Origin: Salinarchaeum sp. IM2453
Lineage (GTDB): Archaea; Halobacteriota; Halobacteria; Halobacteriales; Salinarchaeaceae
Assembly: GCF_019693215.1 (NCBI RefSeq)
Contig: NZ_CP081183.1
Span: forward strand, 561,226-625,225
Reading direction: 5' to 3'
Length of the DNA: 64,000 nt
Shown here: piece by piece, positions 18,352 through 27,180 of the stretch
Layout of the letters: each line of letters starts with the position of its first letter
Numbering within the stretch: the stretch's first letter is position 1
The notes under the pieces: generated by a model
What the model was told of the DNA's origin: nothing
What the model saw: only the letters and a program-made list of their open reading frames with translations
Databases searched by the model: none
Made by a program: the position numbers and the translations under genes

Positions 18352-21300
18352 TTGACCTCACGAATATCTTTTGCACCACAATGCAGTTCAAGCACATCAA
18401 ACCGACGGAGCTGATCATACCGTTGTTCGCCGACGCCAATCGCCGCCGGTAGCGAAAACTCCGCCGCACGAACGGCCATATGCGAGTTTGATCCACCATA
18501 CATCGTAATCAAGCCGGCAATATCATGTCCAAACAGCCAGTCATATCCCGGATCAGCCTGCGGAATCAACACAATTTTGCCGTCAAGATCAATCTCAGTG
18601 ACAGCCTGTTCATCTTCAATCTCAATGACATCTGCAGTAACTGACTTGCCAGTCACAAAATTTGGTTCTCGAGCGGGACGCTCAAAGACCGTAAAGTCAG
18701 ACGTATCAAAGAGCAACGGTGGTAACTCAACGCTCTGAGTGATCGTGTGTTGTTTGCGGCCCTCACGAATCTGCTCGTCAAGCCACTGTGAGAGGTCTGC
18801 AGGTGGCCGGTTAACACTCAACTGGAAAAATGACTCAATCGGGATATGCGAAAGCTCTTCACGTGAGACATCATGCTGCTCGCCAAACATCGCGATTTGT
18901 TCAAGTGCCTCGCTTAGATTTTGGGAGAACATAAACTTTGATTGCTCACGACCTTCGATGGCTGCCACGAGAAAGTCAATAAACGCGTCAATATCAGCTG
19001 GCAAGCCAACGCGTGCAAGTTCAGATTGTACAGCCGTTTTCGTATCCTTATCCCAGACATGATGCGGATCAGGAAGATCATCCGGGGCAGTTGCTTTCTC
19101 AACCATCGGCCGAAGATACGTCTCTGGCTCAACATCATATCGTGGCGATGTGATCTCATAGGTACCCGGACGAAGATGACCATACTGGGAAACAAAGTTG
19201 TCCCATGAAAGCTTATCGACCGCAACCCGATATGCGTCACGTTCGAACTGTCGAGCAACGGTATTGAGCGAGTTCAAAAAGGCACTATGCTCCTCAGCAG
19301 ACAGGAGACCAACCCGTTCAAGCGAGCGGAGAAGCGTTGTCGCCACAAACGCAGTCCGGGCCAAATGGGCAAATGGAAGGGTTCCAAGCCGACGACAGTC
19401 AGCAAGCAGTTGCCGGGCTGTTCGTAACGGAGGCAGATCCGCTGCCATAATGTCCTCATACCGCTGTTCAAGCGTCTCAACAGCCTGCATATCAGTCCGT
19501 GTCTCAATCCGCTCAAAGGCATGCTGATTAATCTCGTTGAGCCCTGATCGCAACGGCGCAAGCTCTGACTGCTCAAAGCCAGCATCTAACAATGGCTGAA
19601 TCTGCTGATCATAATCAAACGGCAAGCAGGTAAGGACAATATCAAACTCGACTTTGTCATGGTACGCTGGATTCTCCGCTAACCGCTGGAGATAATATTC
19701 AACAAGCTCTTCTGCCAGCTCATCCGGCACTGAGGCTGGAATAAACGACGTAAAATCAGCCCGCACATCAACAAACGGCTGACCAGCAAATTGGCGCATC
19801 AACGGATGTGGACGAACATCACGGTAGCCGTATTCAGCACGCTGTTGGGCCCAGATATCATCCATCACAAGATATCGATATAATGATGAGGCAAGCCGTC
19901 GAGGACGGCGACCAATGATTTCAGCCGGATTCCAGTCTGGCATGACACCATAAATTGTTGAGTCACCCAAGACACTTGGGGGCGCGTCCTGAGTTCGCTC
20001 AAACTCACGCGTGGCAGTATCAATTGCCGTATAGACTGCCCCGTCATCGGCGGTTGATTCGGCCGGATCGATTGTCATTGGACGAGTCTGGAGAATATAG
20101 ACCGTCTCGTCTGCATCAATCGCAAACTCAATATCAAGACTATCATGCCCGATGACATCCTCAAGCTCACGGATGGCCGCCAGTAAGGGCTCAAGCGCAA
20201 GATCAGTTGGATACTGCGTAGATAGCGAAGCGTCCGTCTCGTTCATATCATGTCCAAGGTCGGACCGCTGGTCAGTCTTGAACAGATCTTTTCTGATAAT
20301 AGCAGTCTGAAGGTGTTCGCCTGTCCCATCAGTAACGGTCTCTGTGCTGCTGGTTGTGGCATCATAATTAACGACATAATACGGACTGCCAGTATCGAGA
20401 GTGCGAGTCATCACAACACCACTCTGTTCTGGCTCATCAATCATCGGTTGGACCAGTACCTGATTCTCCGGATTCTCATCGGGATATGAATCGATAACAG
20501 TTTGCACCGCGTTTGACAGTGTCGCCGGATCATCAGCGCGTACATCAAGAATGCTTTCAAACCGGCCTGCATTTGATTCATCCCATGAGTCCTCGGCGAG
20601 GGCACTCGACCGAACAATCACCGGATCACCGCCAAACATATCAGCAATGTCAGTACAGATCTGGTCTGCTTGCTGGTCCCAATCTGCTACGGTGAACGTA
20701 TATTGATCGAGAATCGTGCTTTCAGAGACAACAGATTGGAGCCGTCGTAAGGTGTTTGCCTTCGTATCGAGGATAAATCGAGACAGATCAGCCTCAGTTT
20801 CTAACTCAGCCCATGCATCTTCGATATCAACAACAGCAATATCAGCGCCAGCAGCTGCTGTCGTTGTGAGTAATTCCGGCAAGTCAGCATCATCAGTTAG
20901 AACATTACGATTCCACAGCGAATGGATCCGATCAAGATCCGCTGGATCAATCCGAACAAGTCCGGTAAACTCAGCATCCGCCTCAGTCACAGCGAGGTCC
21001 GTACCTGCTTTAACAAAGTGATTGTCTTCTGTAACGATCTTCTCAGCACGCTGGAGACTATCATCTGCTCGGTCATGATATCTGGTCTGCCAGCTACTGT
21101 CAGCTGCAACCGTCGTTTGTCCGTCCAATCGTGTGACGGCTGTTTGCTCGAAGACTGTGTCAGCATAGCAGACATACACAGGCCGATCAGTCGGAATTGG
21201 TGCGGTAAAAAGCGATCCAACAGTACCGGTCTCATCCCACTGATCGTTACGGGAGAAATGAATGTCAGGATACTCATCGATAATTTCGTCAATCCGGTAA

Positions 21301-21461
21301 CCACCAACAAAGTGAATCTCTGGGCGTTCAAGCGCCTGTGTAAAGGCATCAATTAGCCAGTCAAGAACACGCTGATTACCAGACGGTCGTGTAAGAGCCG
21401 AAGGTTCGGTTCCAGTAAATGGCTTCCCAGCACCAAGAATGACAACAACTGAACGAGTCAC
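18348..21461 (-). CDS. L-glutamine kinase-like protein (Cj1418-like) with fused N-terminal nucleotidyltransferase-like domain
   Basis: A 1037-residue protein. Residues 1-230 look like a divergent nucleotidyltransferase (VVVILGAGKPF in place of the GTR loop, VYVCYADTVF near 95-104, TGLVRID). From about 235 an ATP-grasp domain of the PEP synthase/PPDK type follows: VIVRSSALAEDSW (281-293), QSGVVMTRT and VYILQTRPM. A long middle region has no pattern I recognise. The C-terminus (about 950-1037) is the swivelling phosphohistidine domain with GGSNSHMAVRAAEFSLPAAI, catalytic His near 994. C. jejuni Cj1418 has the ATP-grasp plus His-domain layout and phosphorylates the amide nitrogen of L-glutamine. 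The fused N-domain is the unusual part; lacking GTRL, it may bind rather than transfer nucleotide. Confidence 0.82.
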   Translation of the reverse strand: MTRSVVVILGAGKPFTGTEPSALTRPSGNQRVLDWLIDAFTQALERPEIHFVGGYRIDEIIDEYPDIHFSRNDQWDETGTVGSLFTAPIPTDRPVYVCYADTVFEQTAVTRLDGQTTVAADSSWQTRYHDRADDSLQRAEKIVTEDNHFVKAGTDLAVTEADAEFTGLVRIDPADLDRIHSLWNRNVLTDDADLPELLTTTAAAGADIAVVDIEDAWAELETEADLSRFILDTKANTLRRLQSVVSESTILDQYTFTVADWDQQADQICTDIADMFGGDPVIVRSSALAEDSWDESNAGRFESILDVRADDPATLSNAVQTVIDSYPDENPENQVLVQPMIDEPEQSGVVMTRTLDTGSPYYVVNYDATTSSTETVTDGTGEHLQTAIIRKDLFKTDQRSDLGHDMNETDASLSTQYPTDLALEPLLAAIRELEDVIGHDSLDIEFAIDADETVYILQTRPMTIDPAESTADDGAVYTAIDTATREFERTQDAPPSVLGDSTIYGVMPDWNPAEIIGRRPRRLASSLYRYLVMDDIWAQQRAEYGYRDVRPHPLMRQFAGQPFVDVRADFTSFIPASVPDELAEELVEYYLQRLAENPAYHDKVEFDIVLTCLPFDYDQQIQPLLDAGFEQSELAPLRSGLNEINQHAFERIETRTDMQAVETLEQRYEDIMAADLPPLRTARQLLADCRRLGTLPFAHLARTAFVATTLLRSLERVGLLSAEEHSAFLNSLNTVARQFERDAYRVAVDKLSWDNFVSQYGHLRPGTYEITSPRYDVEPETYLRPMVEKATAPDDLPDPHHVWDKDTKTAVQSELARVGLPADIDAFIDFLVAAIEGREQSKFMFSQNLSEALEQIAMFGEQHDVSREELSHIPIESFFQLSVNRPPADLSQWLDEQIREGRKQHTITQSVELPPLLFDTSDFTVFERPAREPNFVTGKSVTADVIEIEDEQAVTEIDLDGKIVLIPQADPGYDWLFGHDIAGLITMYGGSNSHMAVRAAEFSLPAAIGVGEQRYDQLRRFDVLELHCGAKDIREVK

Positions 21462-22288
21462 GTATGTAATGAATAAGTGAGTTACTAAAAACGATTACTA
21501 TTCAACTGAAAAGAACCGAGCTCATCGGCGTTATAGTCGGTGCAGTTTGACGCTGAGATCAGTCGTCTCTGAATCTACAGACAGGCAATACTGCTCCAGA
21601 TTGCAGTAACAGACAAGAGTCCACGTAGATTCACCAACTAACAGACATAGTGTGATGACAAGAGACTCATCCTAAGGTAATGTTTCGCGTTTATTACAGT
21701 ATAGAAGCTCAAGCAGTCAGTTGTACCACGAACCGCAGTCTGGCTCTAGCAGTAAAGAACCAGAATACCGTTCGAGAGTAGTATTCAAAACAGGAATGCG
21801 TTGAGGTCAAATCAGCTAAGAAAAACTGGATAGCAAGGAAGGTGAGTATCCCGAGTTGCATGCTGACTACGAATATCTGTTTGGCTGTCCAACAACGAGA
21901 TCAGTAAAAGAGCCCGATTGTGAGTGCCAATAGGCATTTGAGTGTAAGCGAAGAGATACCGTCTGGTATTCTTAATGTATAGTCCCAAACAGCTCCTACA
22001 AGCATGTCAATCTAATACACACCGTATCACAGAAGCATTAATCAGAAATGTAGTACTGTCAATCGGTGTTACAATCCTCAAAGGGCACGATAGAGATAGA
22101 ATCAACCTGCAAGTCTCCAGTTCTGTGAGTTTAATTACAACAGCATATCATCAATTAAAACATCCAAAACCTACCGATCAACAACTCAGATGGCTGCCGT
22201 CCTGAGTTTAACTAAACCCGCCACTGGATACAACAAACGACAGCCGTCACCGAACAACGCTCATTATTATAGCACAACCCAGCACCAA
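21462..22288. other. Gene-free region upstream of the glutamine-kinase operon
   Basis: About 830 AT-rich bases between the kinase operon start and the small zinc-motif gene. No open frame shows a family pattern on either strand. It presumably contains the operon promoter; AT-rich sequence such as ATGAATAAGTGAGTTACTAA lies directly upstream of the start around 21468-21488. Confidence 0.45.
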
Positions 22289-22708
22289 TCAGTCATCACC
22301 ACGCCGTGAACAATACAGACTACGCTCAGGCAATGACACTGCCTGCACACGCGGGTCAAGCAGACAGTATGCATGAGACTGTGTATGCACGGCGGATTGG
22401 GTTCCAACCCGACCAGTAACCTGTAGTTCCATCACCCCAAGCGTGGGTGTCTCGATTGTTTCTGGCGCACACCGCTGACAGTAACAACGACCAAGCTGCC
22501 AGCGGGCCTGTTCAGCCGGCCGGTAAGCAGCCACTACAATCGATCGACCAGCAGTCATCGCACAGCCACAGGCTACACACTGTGGTGGCTCCCCCAGCCC
22601 AGCCAGTGACAACCCAGCAAACAACTGTGCAACTGTCCCAACAAGGACAGGCCCGGATGCACCCGGATCAACAACCGCATGGCCACCATCCACACTTACC
22701 GGACGCAT
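22289..22708 (-). CDS. Small hypothetical protein with paired CxxC zinc motifs
   Basis: A 139-residue protein not assigned to a function. Two cysteine pairs, CVACGCAM near 44-51 and CYCQRC near 75-80, are spaced as a zinc-binding knuckle, followed by a beta-rich C-terminus (GVMELQVTGRVGTQSA). I believe short haloarchaeal proteins with this layout are common, usually unassigned. It is isolated, with about 0.8 kb of gene-free DNA upstream of the kinase operon on one side and about 0.4 kb on the other. A regulatory or nucleic-acid-binding role is possible but only inferred. Confidence 0.6.
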   Translation of the reverse strand: MRPVSVDGGHAVVDPGASGPVLVGTVAQLFAGLSLAGLGEPPQCVACGCAMTAGRSIVVAAYRPAEQARWQLGRCYCQRCAPETIETPTLGVMELQVTGRVGTQSAVHTQSHAYCLLDPRVQAVSLPERSLYCSRRGDD

Positions 22709-23129
22709 GGATTGACACCCCCACAGACAGGACCAGTCAGTGACCGAAGAGCCATCCCAGTTACTGGCTGGAGATCAGTAGCATCTGTGTATGCACGATC
22801 CTGCAAGCGGAGGGTCGATTGATGTCCACAGCAGGACTGAGCTGGCCGGCAGCGTGACTGTCCAGAGCGGGTCGGGTGTTCTCGAAACAATACCATCAAA
22901 TACGACGATGTGATTATTCGTCGAGACATTGCAGGTGCTCTGCAAGACACAAACAAAGCAAGAACAAGCCGAATATGAGGATATGTAATATGGCCAGTCA
23001 ACACAGAAGGCATGTGCTTGACACAGAGGAGTGCAGATCACGCAAAGAAGGATAGAAACACGACAGAGTAAACCACATACGTTCCACCTAATAATCGCTG
23101 TAGATGCTAATACACTACCAAATACTGGT
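22709..23129. other. Gene-free stretch
   Basis: About 420 bases with no supported gene. Overlapping short open frames exist on the minus strand but have no recognisable protein pattern, and some run on into the palindrome-ended element that follows. Confidence 0.4.
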
Positions 23130-23757
23130 GTTTGACCTCCTCCCACCCGTGAGCGGGGTGGGATTCCCACGGCACCGCACCGCTTGGTTGGGAGTTTCAG
23201 GTTTGCAGTCTGGTCAGCATGACCGGACTCCTGGCAGGGCCAAGCCGCCGTTACTCCTAGCCTGGCATGGGATTCAGAGTTACCGTGTTGTACGGAATCC
23301 ACAGCCAGCGGCCTGAAGGGGATTCCTTCAGACCTGTCTTTTACCCATAAGTTCACCGAGACTTAAACAGACGTTTCAGACGCTGTCGACCCCATCTGTA
23401 CTCGAGAGATCAAGATAAGCAGCGATTGAGGGCAGTAATATCGGCGGCAGGGGATGACTGAATGCGGATAAAGAAGATCGGCAAAATCGTTCTATGAGGG
23501 TGTTACATCCATAGATATCGGTATTTTCAACCGAATGCATCGATCTCGACAGCGACTTCATTTGTGGGTAAGAGACAGTCCTTCAGACGTGGTGTGGCCC
23601 GAATCCCGATATTATCCGTTTAATAGGGCGGCGAAACCGCCTCGGCGTGGTCATGTATACGTTCTGATTGCTGATAAAACTCCGGGATAGCTCAGTCCCG
23701 TGGATAGATGCCCAGTTGTCGGCTTCATCCACACCCGTAAACGGGTGGGCTTTCGCC
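23130..23757 (-). mobile_element. Palindrome-ended non-autonomous element (PATE-like, IS200/IS605/IS1341 derivative)
   Basis: The left side holds a right-end-type hairpin, CCCACCCGTGAGCGGGGTGGG (23150-23170), followed by what looks like a tnpB 3'-end remnant including the GAAGGGGATTCCTTC hairpin near 23315. The right side holds a left-end-type hairpin, CATCCACACCCGTAAACGGG (from about 23727) ending TTTCGCC. The same end types bound the tnpB elements at 28.8-30.2 and 43.8-45.2 kb in the same orientation. The distance of about 630 bp with no tnpB body fits the PATE elements described in Haloquadratum. It abuts a gene remnant, suggesting insertion into a gene. Confidence 0.6.
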
Positions 23758-23803
23758 TTGCTAACGCTGTAAATTTCAGCAGTCGCCGCTCGGATACGGC
23801 GCA

Positions 23804-23986
23804 TTGTCGAGGCTTCAGAGCCACACTGACGAGCTTCGATGGACCCCACAGGACGGAAGCGACCGGGTTGTCGAATATGCTCTCTTCTCTCGCAGTGGGT
23901 TCGAGCCGTCAGTCGAAGAAGCGGCTACTCAACGAGACGACCTCCGCTTGTTCACCGTTGCTGACGTGGTCGACAGGCTGACCTGA
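23804..23986 (+). pseudogene. C-terminal remnant of an archaeal ATPase (DUF234-type)
   Basis: About 60 residues with the pattern VVEYALFSRSGFEPSVEEAA then DDLRLFTVADVVDRL. This matches the nuclease-like C-terminal tail of archaeal AAA ATPases with a DUF234 domain. The rest of the gene is missing upstream, where the palindrome-ended element lies. Family assignment is from recall of the SRSGF...A..D..L pattern and is moderate. Confidence 0.5.
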
Positions 23987-24115
23987 TTGCCGTGACTCTT
24001 GGTGCGTTCGCCGAAGAGGTCAGCTACCAACGGCTGTAGTACCTCAAAAAGATTTTGAGCAATAGGTCTCTGATACTGCCGGAAGCAACTACTCTATGAC
24101 CCGCTTTTGGAGCGT

Positions 24116-24535
24116 TTACGCAGATCCGCTTCGGAACCGCTCTATCGGTACGTCGGTGATCTCGTCGTAGTCGTCATCGCCGCCAATCAAGAGTGCCGCT
24201 TCGACATGCTCAGCGGTCGCCAGCGCGAACGAATCACCGAGCGCCGGGTTGTACATGAGGACGTACTCTGAAGCTGCCATCCAAGCCTCGTCAGCATCCA
24301 CGCGTTCGATCCCAAGGTCGGTGAGCCAGTCGAGATACTCGTCGGCGGTGGCCCGGTCGTACTTTCGGGCGATGGTGTACCGGATCTCAGCGAGGTTCAC
24401 GCAGCTGGCGTAACCGGTCGCGTCTCCAACAGCGACTGCGTCTAGGTACTCCTCGACTACATCGCTGCCGGGTTCGTCGTCTGCGTGAGCGATCAGTGGC
24501 TCGGCGTCGAAGACAATGCGGTCAGGACCCGCCAT
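24116..24535 (-). CDS. vapC: PIN-domain ribonuclease toxin, VapC-like
   Basis: A 139-residue PIN domain. The acidic residues expected for metal binding are seen: D10 in IVFDAEPLI, Glu in NLAEIRYTIA, Asp in LGDSFALATAE and Asp in GGDDDYDEIT. VapC toxins cleave RNA and are held inactive by the partner antitoxin. The ATG overlaps the antitoxin stop (TAATG), the usual coupled arrangement with the antitoxin first. The GC content is clearly higher than in the glycan genes around it, suggesting transfer from another haloarchaeon. Confidence 0.88.
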   Translation of the reverse strand: MAGPDRIVFDAEPLIAHADDEPGSDVVEEYLDAVAVGDATGYASCVNLAEIRYTIARKYDRATADEYLDWLTDLGIERVDADEAWMAASEYVLMYNPALGDSFALATAEHVEAALLIGGDDDYDEITDVPIERFRSGSA

Positions 24536-24837
24536 TATTTCTCCGACACGAACTGCGCATCACGCGCTTCGCGGTCCTGCTCGCGCTTCTCGCGGAGAAT
24601 CTCGGATGCAGGCTTGTCAGTTGATGCCTCGCTGCGGGCGGCAAAACCGCGCATCTCGCTCGGGGAGCGAATCTGCTCGACGAGTATCTCACCGTCCTCA
24701 GTCTCCCGAAACAGTACCTTACCGGGAGCCTCGATCCCAAGCTTCTCGCGGAACCGCTTCGGGATGGTTGCCTGCCCGTGCTTGGTAACAGCAACAATTT
24801 CTTTCTCAGACCCATTCGATTGTTCTGTCTTGCTCAT
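24535..24837 (-). CDS. vapB: AbrB/MazE-type antitoxin, VapB-like
   Basis: A 100-residue protein with a swapped-hairpin AbrB domain: VAVTKHGQATIPKRFREKLG (about 16-35) followed by VLFRETEDGEILVEQI. The C-terminal half is charged and probably unfolded until it wraps the toxin. It is first in the operon and would autorepress from the upstream region (24838-25133), which otherwise holds no gene. Confidence 0.87.
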   Translation of the reverse strand: MSKTEQSNGSEKEIVAVTKHGQATIPKRFREKLGIEAPGKVLFRETEDGEILVEQIRSPSEMRGFAARSEASTDKPASEILREKREQDREARDAQFVSEK

Positions 24838-25133
24838 TATTCATAACATAATTTGCGTTCATAGGTAAGTCTTTCCTACCTCATTAAACGGTCAGTCCTT
24901 GCTTCAGCAGAGAAGTCAGTAAGATCACTACCTATTCGCTTGCCGTCTATCGCTGAAAATCTACAACGCGGAATTAAGCTTAAGAATAAAGTTAAGTGAA
25001 TCAGACGCCGGAACCTCAGACCGGGACATCAACTCTCTCTCAGTCATCGTTGTGAGTTCATTCGTTCGCTTTCTTCGCATAGGGCCGACAACCTCGGCGC
25101 GGTAGATTCGACTGCGACGGTACTGACGATAGT

Positions 25134-25652
25134 TCAGGCTGGTGCAGCATCATCAGCTGGACGCGTCGAAATTTCGAGACTGACTTCAATGGTGTCGTAG
25201 GGGACGAACGGGCGCTTCGCCCGGCCAGCCTGTTCGAAGTGGACGATGTCGTAGTCAGCGAGGACCTGAAGGTCGTCGTGAATGCTCTTGACATCGCGGT
25301 CTAGGCGTTCGGCCAGTTGGCGGATACTGTCCGGGCGCTCGGTCATGATACTCCGAAGGAGTTCGACGCGACGGTCAGTGAGCAATGCTCTGAGATCACT
25401 CGGGTTCTGGAAGTTGATGACGTGCGGGATCTCCTCGCCCGCCTGCCAGCGGTCGAGTCGGTCGAGAGCGTCCTGGCGGTGCGCCTGTTCAGAGTCGGAC
25501 GTGATCCGAAGCATCGAGGGATAGTCCTCAGGATCGCGGTCTTCGAGAAAGCCCGCCTCGGCTTCGATGTCGTCCACCACGATCTCCTCGGTCTCAGAGT
25601 CGGTGCTGTTGGCATCATCGATGTCGTCAGGTGTGTTAGGTTGGTCGTGCAT
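25134..25652 (-). CDS. Winged-HTH antitoxin/regulator, HVO_A0114 type
   Basis: A DNA-binding protein of about 172 residues from the ATG at 25652. This start is preferred over 25742 because GAGAGGTGACC, a good Shine-Dalgarno match, lies just before it. The N-terminal 60 residues are very acidic. The wHTH is in VELLRSIMTERPDSIRQLAE, then RDVKSIHDDLQVLADYDIVH, followed by the basic segment AGRAKRPFVPYDTIEVSLEI. HVO_A0114-like proteins often pair with TumE/DUF6516 toxins, as here: the start overlaps the end of the upstream gene by 17 bases. Confidence 0.75.
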   Translation of the reverse strand: MHDQPNTPDDIDDANSTDSETEEIVVDDIEAEAGFLEDRDPEDYPSMLRITSDSEQAHRQDALDRLDRWQAGEEIPHVINFQNPSDLRALLTDRRVELLRSIMTERPDSIRQLAERLDRDVKSIHDDLQVLADYDIVHFEQAGRAKRPFVPYDTIEVSLEISTRPADDAAPA

Positions 25653-25956
25653 GTTGGTCACCTCTCGCGGCGGTCGTCCATCTCGTTGTGAACTGCCGGA
25701 CATGGGCTTTGAGGCCAGTGTACTCAATGTCGTCGTAGACACCGGTGGGGGTATGGTAGTGGTGACGGTCTACCCCGGGATGGTTTGGGTAGTTGTCGAA
25801 CCGAAGTAGCGTGCGACCGTCTTCGGCCATGTACTGGAATCGGTACTTGACTCCTTCGGGGTAGTCGTCACTTTTTGGGATGGCGGTGGCGATCATCTCG
25901 TACCGGGTGCCGTCGTCGAACGTGTCTTGGTCTTCGTAGATGACCGTCGATCCCAT
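25636..25956 (-). CDS. TumE/DUF6516-like toxin
   Basis: A 106-residue protein with the pattern YRFQYMAEDGRTLLRFDNYP, then HPGVDRHHYHTPTGVYDDIEY. The Asp-Asn followed by a His-rich turn is characteristic of the TumE (DUF6516) family of toxin components. It is the first gene of a two-gene unit with the HVO_A0114-type wHTH protein. Here the toxin precedes the antitoxin, as is common for this family. Toxicity is known for family members and only inferred here. Confidence 0.65.
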   Translation of the reverse strand: MGSTVIYEDQDTFDDGTRYEMIATAIPKSDDYPEGVKYRFQYMAEDGRTLLRFDNYPNHPGVDRHHYHTPTGVYDDIEYTGLKAHVRQFTTRWTTAARGDQHARPT

Positions 25957-26308
25957 CTATGCTACCTATGTTGGTACAACGTGCCAGCATACAATAAGAC
26001 TTTTCGTTGGTGTCAAGGGCCAACATAGGATCTCACATCTCGATTTCGGAGACTCCGCACCTCTAACGACGGGAAGTCGGCAGGCCGGGCCTTCGCTTTA
26101 ACCAACAGTCAAACGCGCAACTTCCGCTGATGTTGGTTAATATCATACGAGGCTACCGCCACCACCCTTTGACCAACTTTTAAGATTAATCTTAAGGTCA
26201 ACTACTTGGCGAAACGCGCCCAACCAGGAGTTGAAACTGGTCGTCTCAATGCGTATGGCATTCTGGCGCAGTTCATAAATAGTATGAAGACGTAGTCGGG
26301 ATAGAACG
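25957..26308. promoter_or_regulatory. Operator-like inverted repeats between two toxin-antitoxin operons
   Basis: A divergent intergenic region. A perfect 10-bp inverted repeat, CCTATGTTGG (25965-25974) and CCAACATAGG (26020-26029), lies directly upstream of the TumE-like gene, and further TTGGT/ACCAA copies occur near 26098, 26148 and 26170. The arrangement suggests autoregulation by one of the flanking HTH or UPF0175 proteins. No gene is seen inside. Confidence 0.5.
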
Positions 26309-26677
26309 ATGGCACGAATTACCGGTTCCTACCCAGATGACCTCGACCTCCTCATCGAGGGCGCCGTCGAGGCTGGTGTGTTCGGGGGAAAGAGCGACGC
26401 GTTGCGCGAGTTCGTACGTGAATACTTCGAGGATCACGAGAACGAACGTATTGCAGCTGCGGTCGCCCTCTACGAACGCGAGCGGATCACACTCGGTGAT
26501 GCTGCGAGGCTCGCTGATGTCGACCGCTGGACGATGCGTGACATCCTCCGTGAGCACGGTGTTGAACTTCGCCTGGGGCTCGTTGACGAAGACGACGCAG
26601 CCTACGAGGTAGAGGCAGCACGCGAACTCGAATTCGATGATGAAGACTCGTCTGATGAGGAGTCACGTGCTAAATGA
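26309..26677 (+). CDS. UPF0175-family antitoxin
   Basis: A 122-residue protein. The N-terminus GSYPDDLDLLIEGAVEAGVF then SDALREFVREYFE resembles a ribbon-helix-helix/UPF0175 fold. It is followed by an HTH-like segment ERITLGDAARLADVDRWTMR then DILREHGVELRLG. The acidic tail (EFDDEDSSDEES) is typical for haloarchaea. It overlaps the PIN-domain gene by four bases (ATGA), the standard antitoxin-toxin arrangement for UPF0175/DUF3368 pairs. It would neutralise the toxin and repress the operon. Confidence 0.8.
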   Translation: MARITGSYPDDLDLLIEGAVEAGVFGGKSDALREFVREYFEDHENERIAAAVALYERERITLGDAARLADVDRWTMRDILREHGVELRLGLVDEDDAAYEVEAARELEFDDEDSSDEESRAK

Positions 26678-27180
26678 CAGGTGACGATCTCCCAGCGAAC
26701 CCGAGCGTCTTGAACACGACTGTCCTCTCGAATTTTGCGTACATCGATCAGCTGTGGGTAGTTGCTGGCCTCTCTGGAATCTGTACGGTACCAGTCGTTC
26801 GTGAGGAGCTTGAACACGGCGGTGATAACCACCCATATCTCCAGAAAGCACTCGATACGCTTGATGACGAAATCCCAGTCGCGACGATTTCGGATACTGT
26901 CGCAAACAGGGAAGCCGTTGTCGGGGGGCATCTCGACCCGGGGGAAGCACAGGCGTTCGCCCTCGCTGACGCACACGACGGTCGACTGCTGACAGACGAC
27001 GGAGATGCCCGGTCGTTTGCGAAAGACCAGGGTGTGACCGTTGTCGGGTCAGTTGGCGTTCTGTTGGCTGCAATCGATACTGGGAAGATCGATGAATCAA
27101 CCGCTGACGAGTGGCTGTCGACGTGGATCGACGAGATCGGCTACTACGTCCCGTATCGAACGATCTCCGAGTATCGATGA
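26674..27180 (+). CDS. PIN-like (DUF3368-type) toxin
   Basis: A 168-residue PIN-like nuclease. Visible elements are VLNTTVLSNFAYIDQL (12-27), VPVVREELEHG (conserved Glu), HLDPGEAQAFALADAHDG (acidic pair) and LLTDDGDARSFAKDQGV (Asp cluster). The first active-site position, usually Asp, is Asn here (LNTTVLSNF). Haloarchaeal DUF3368-like members may share this, so it need not mean loss of function. It is paired with the UPF0175 antitoxin. The 150 bases after it hold a short open frame I could not identify. Confidence 0.78.
   Translation: MTGDDLPANPSVLNTTVLSNFAYIDQLWVVAGLSGICTVPVVREELEHGGDNHPYLQKALDTLDDEIPVATISDTVANREAVVGGHLDPGEAQAFALADAHDGRLLTDDGDARSFAKDQGVTVVGSVGVLLAAIDTGKIDESTADEWLSTWIDEIGYYVPYRTISEYR

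Noticed and set aside
18348-21461. Simple PEP synthase or pyruvate phosphate dikinase
   Set aside because: The middle region and the C-terminus lack the PEP/pyruvate-binding TIM barrel expected after the His domain: the protein ends with the His domain, as in glutamine kinase, and its neighbours fit the CDP-amidate route.
21975-22205. 76-codon plus-strand gene
   Set aside because: No recognisable motif, non-acidic composition for a haloarchaeon and no neighbouring context.
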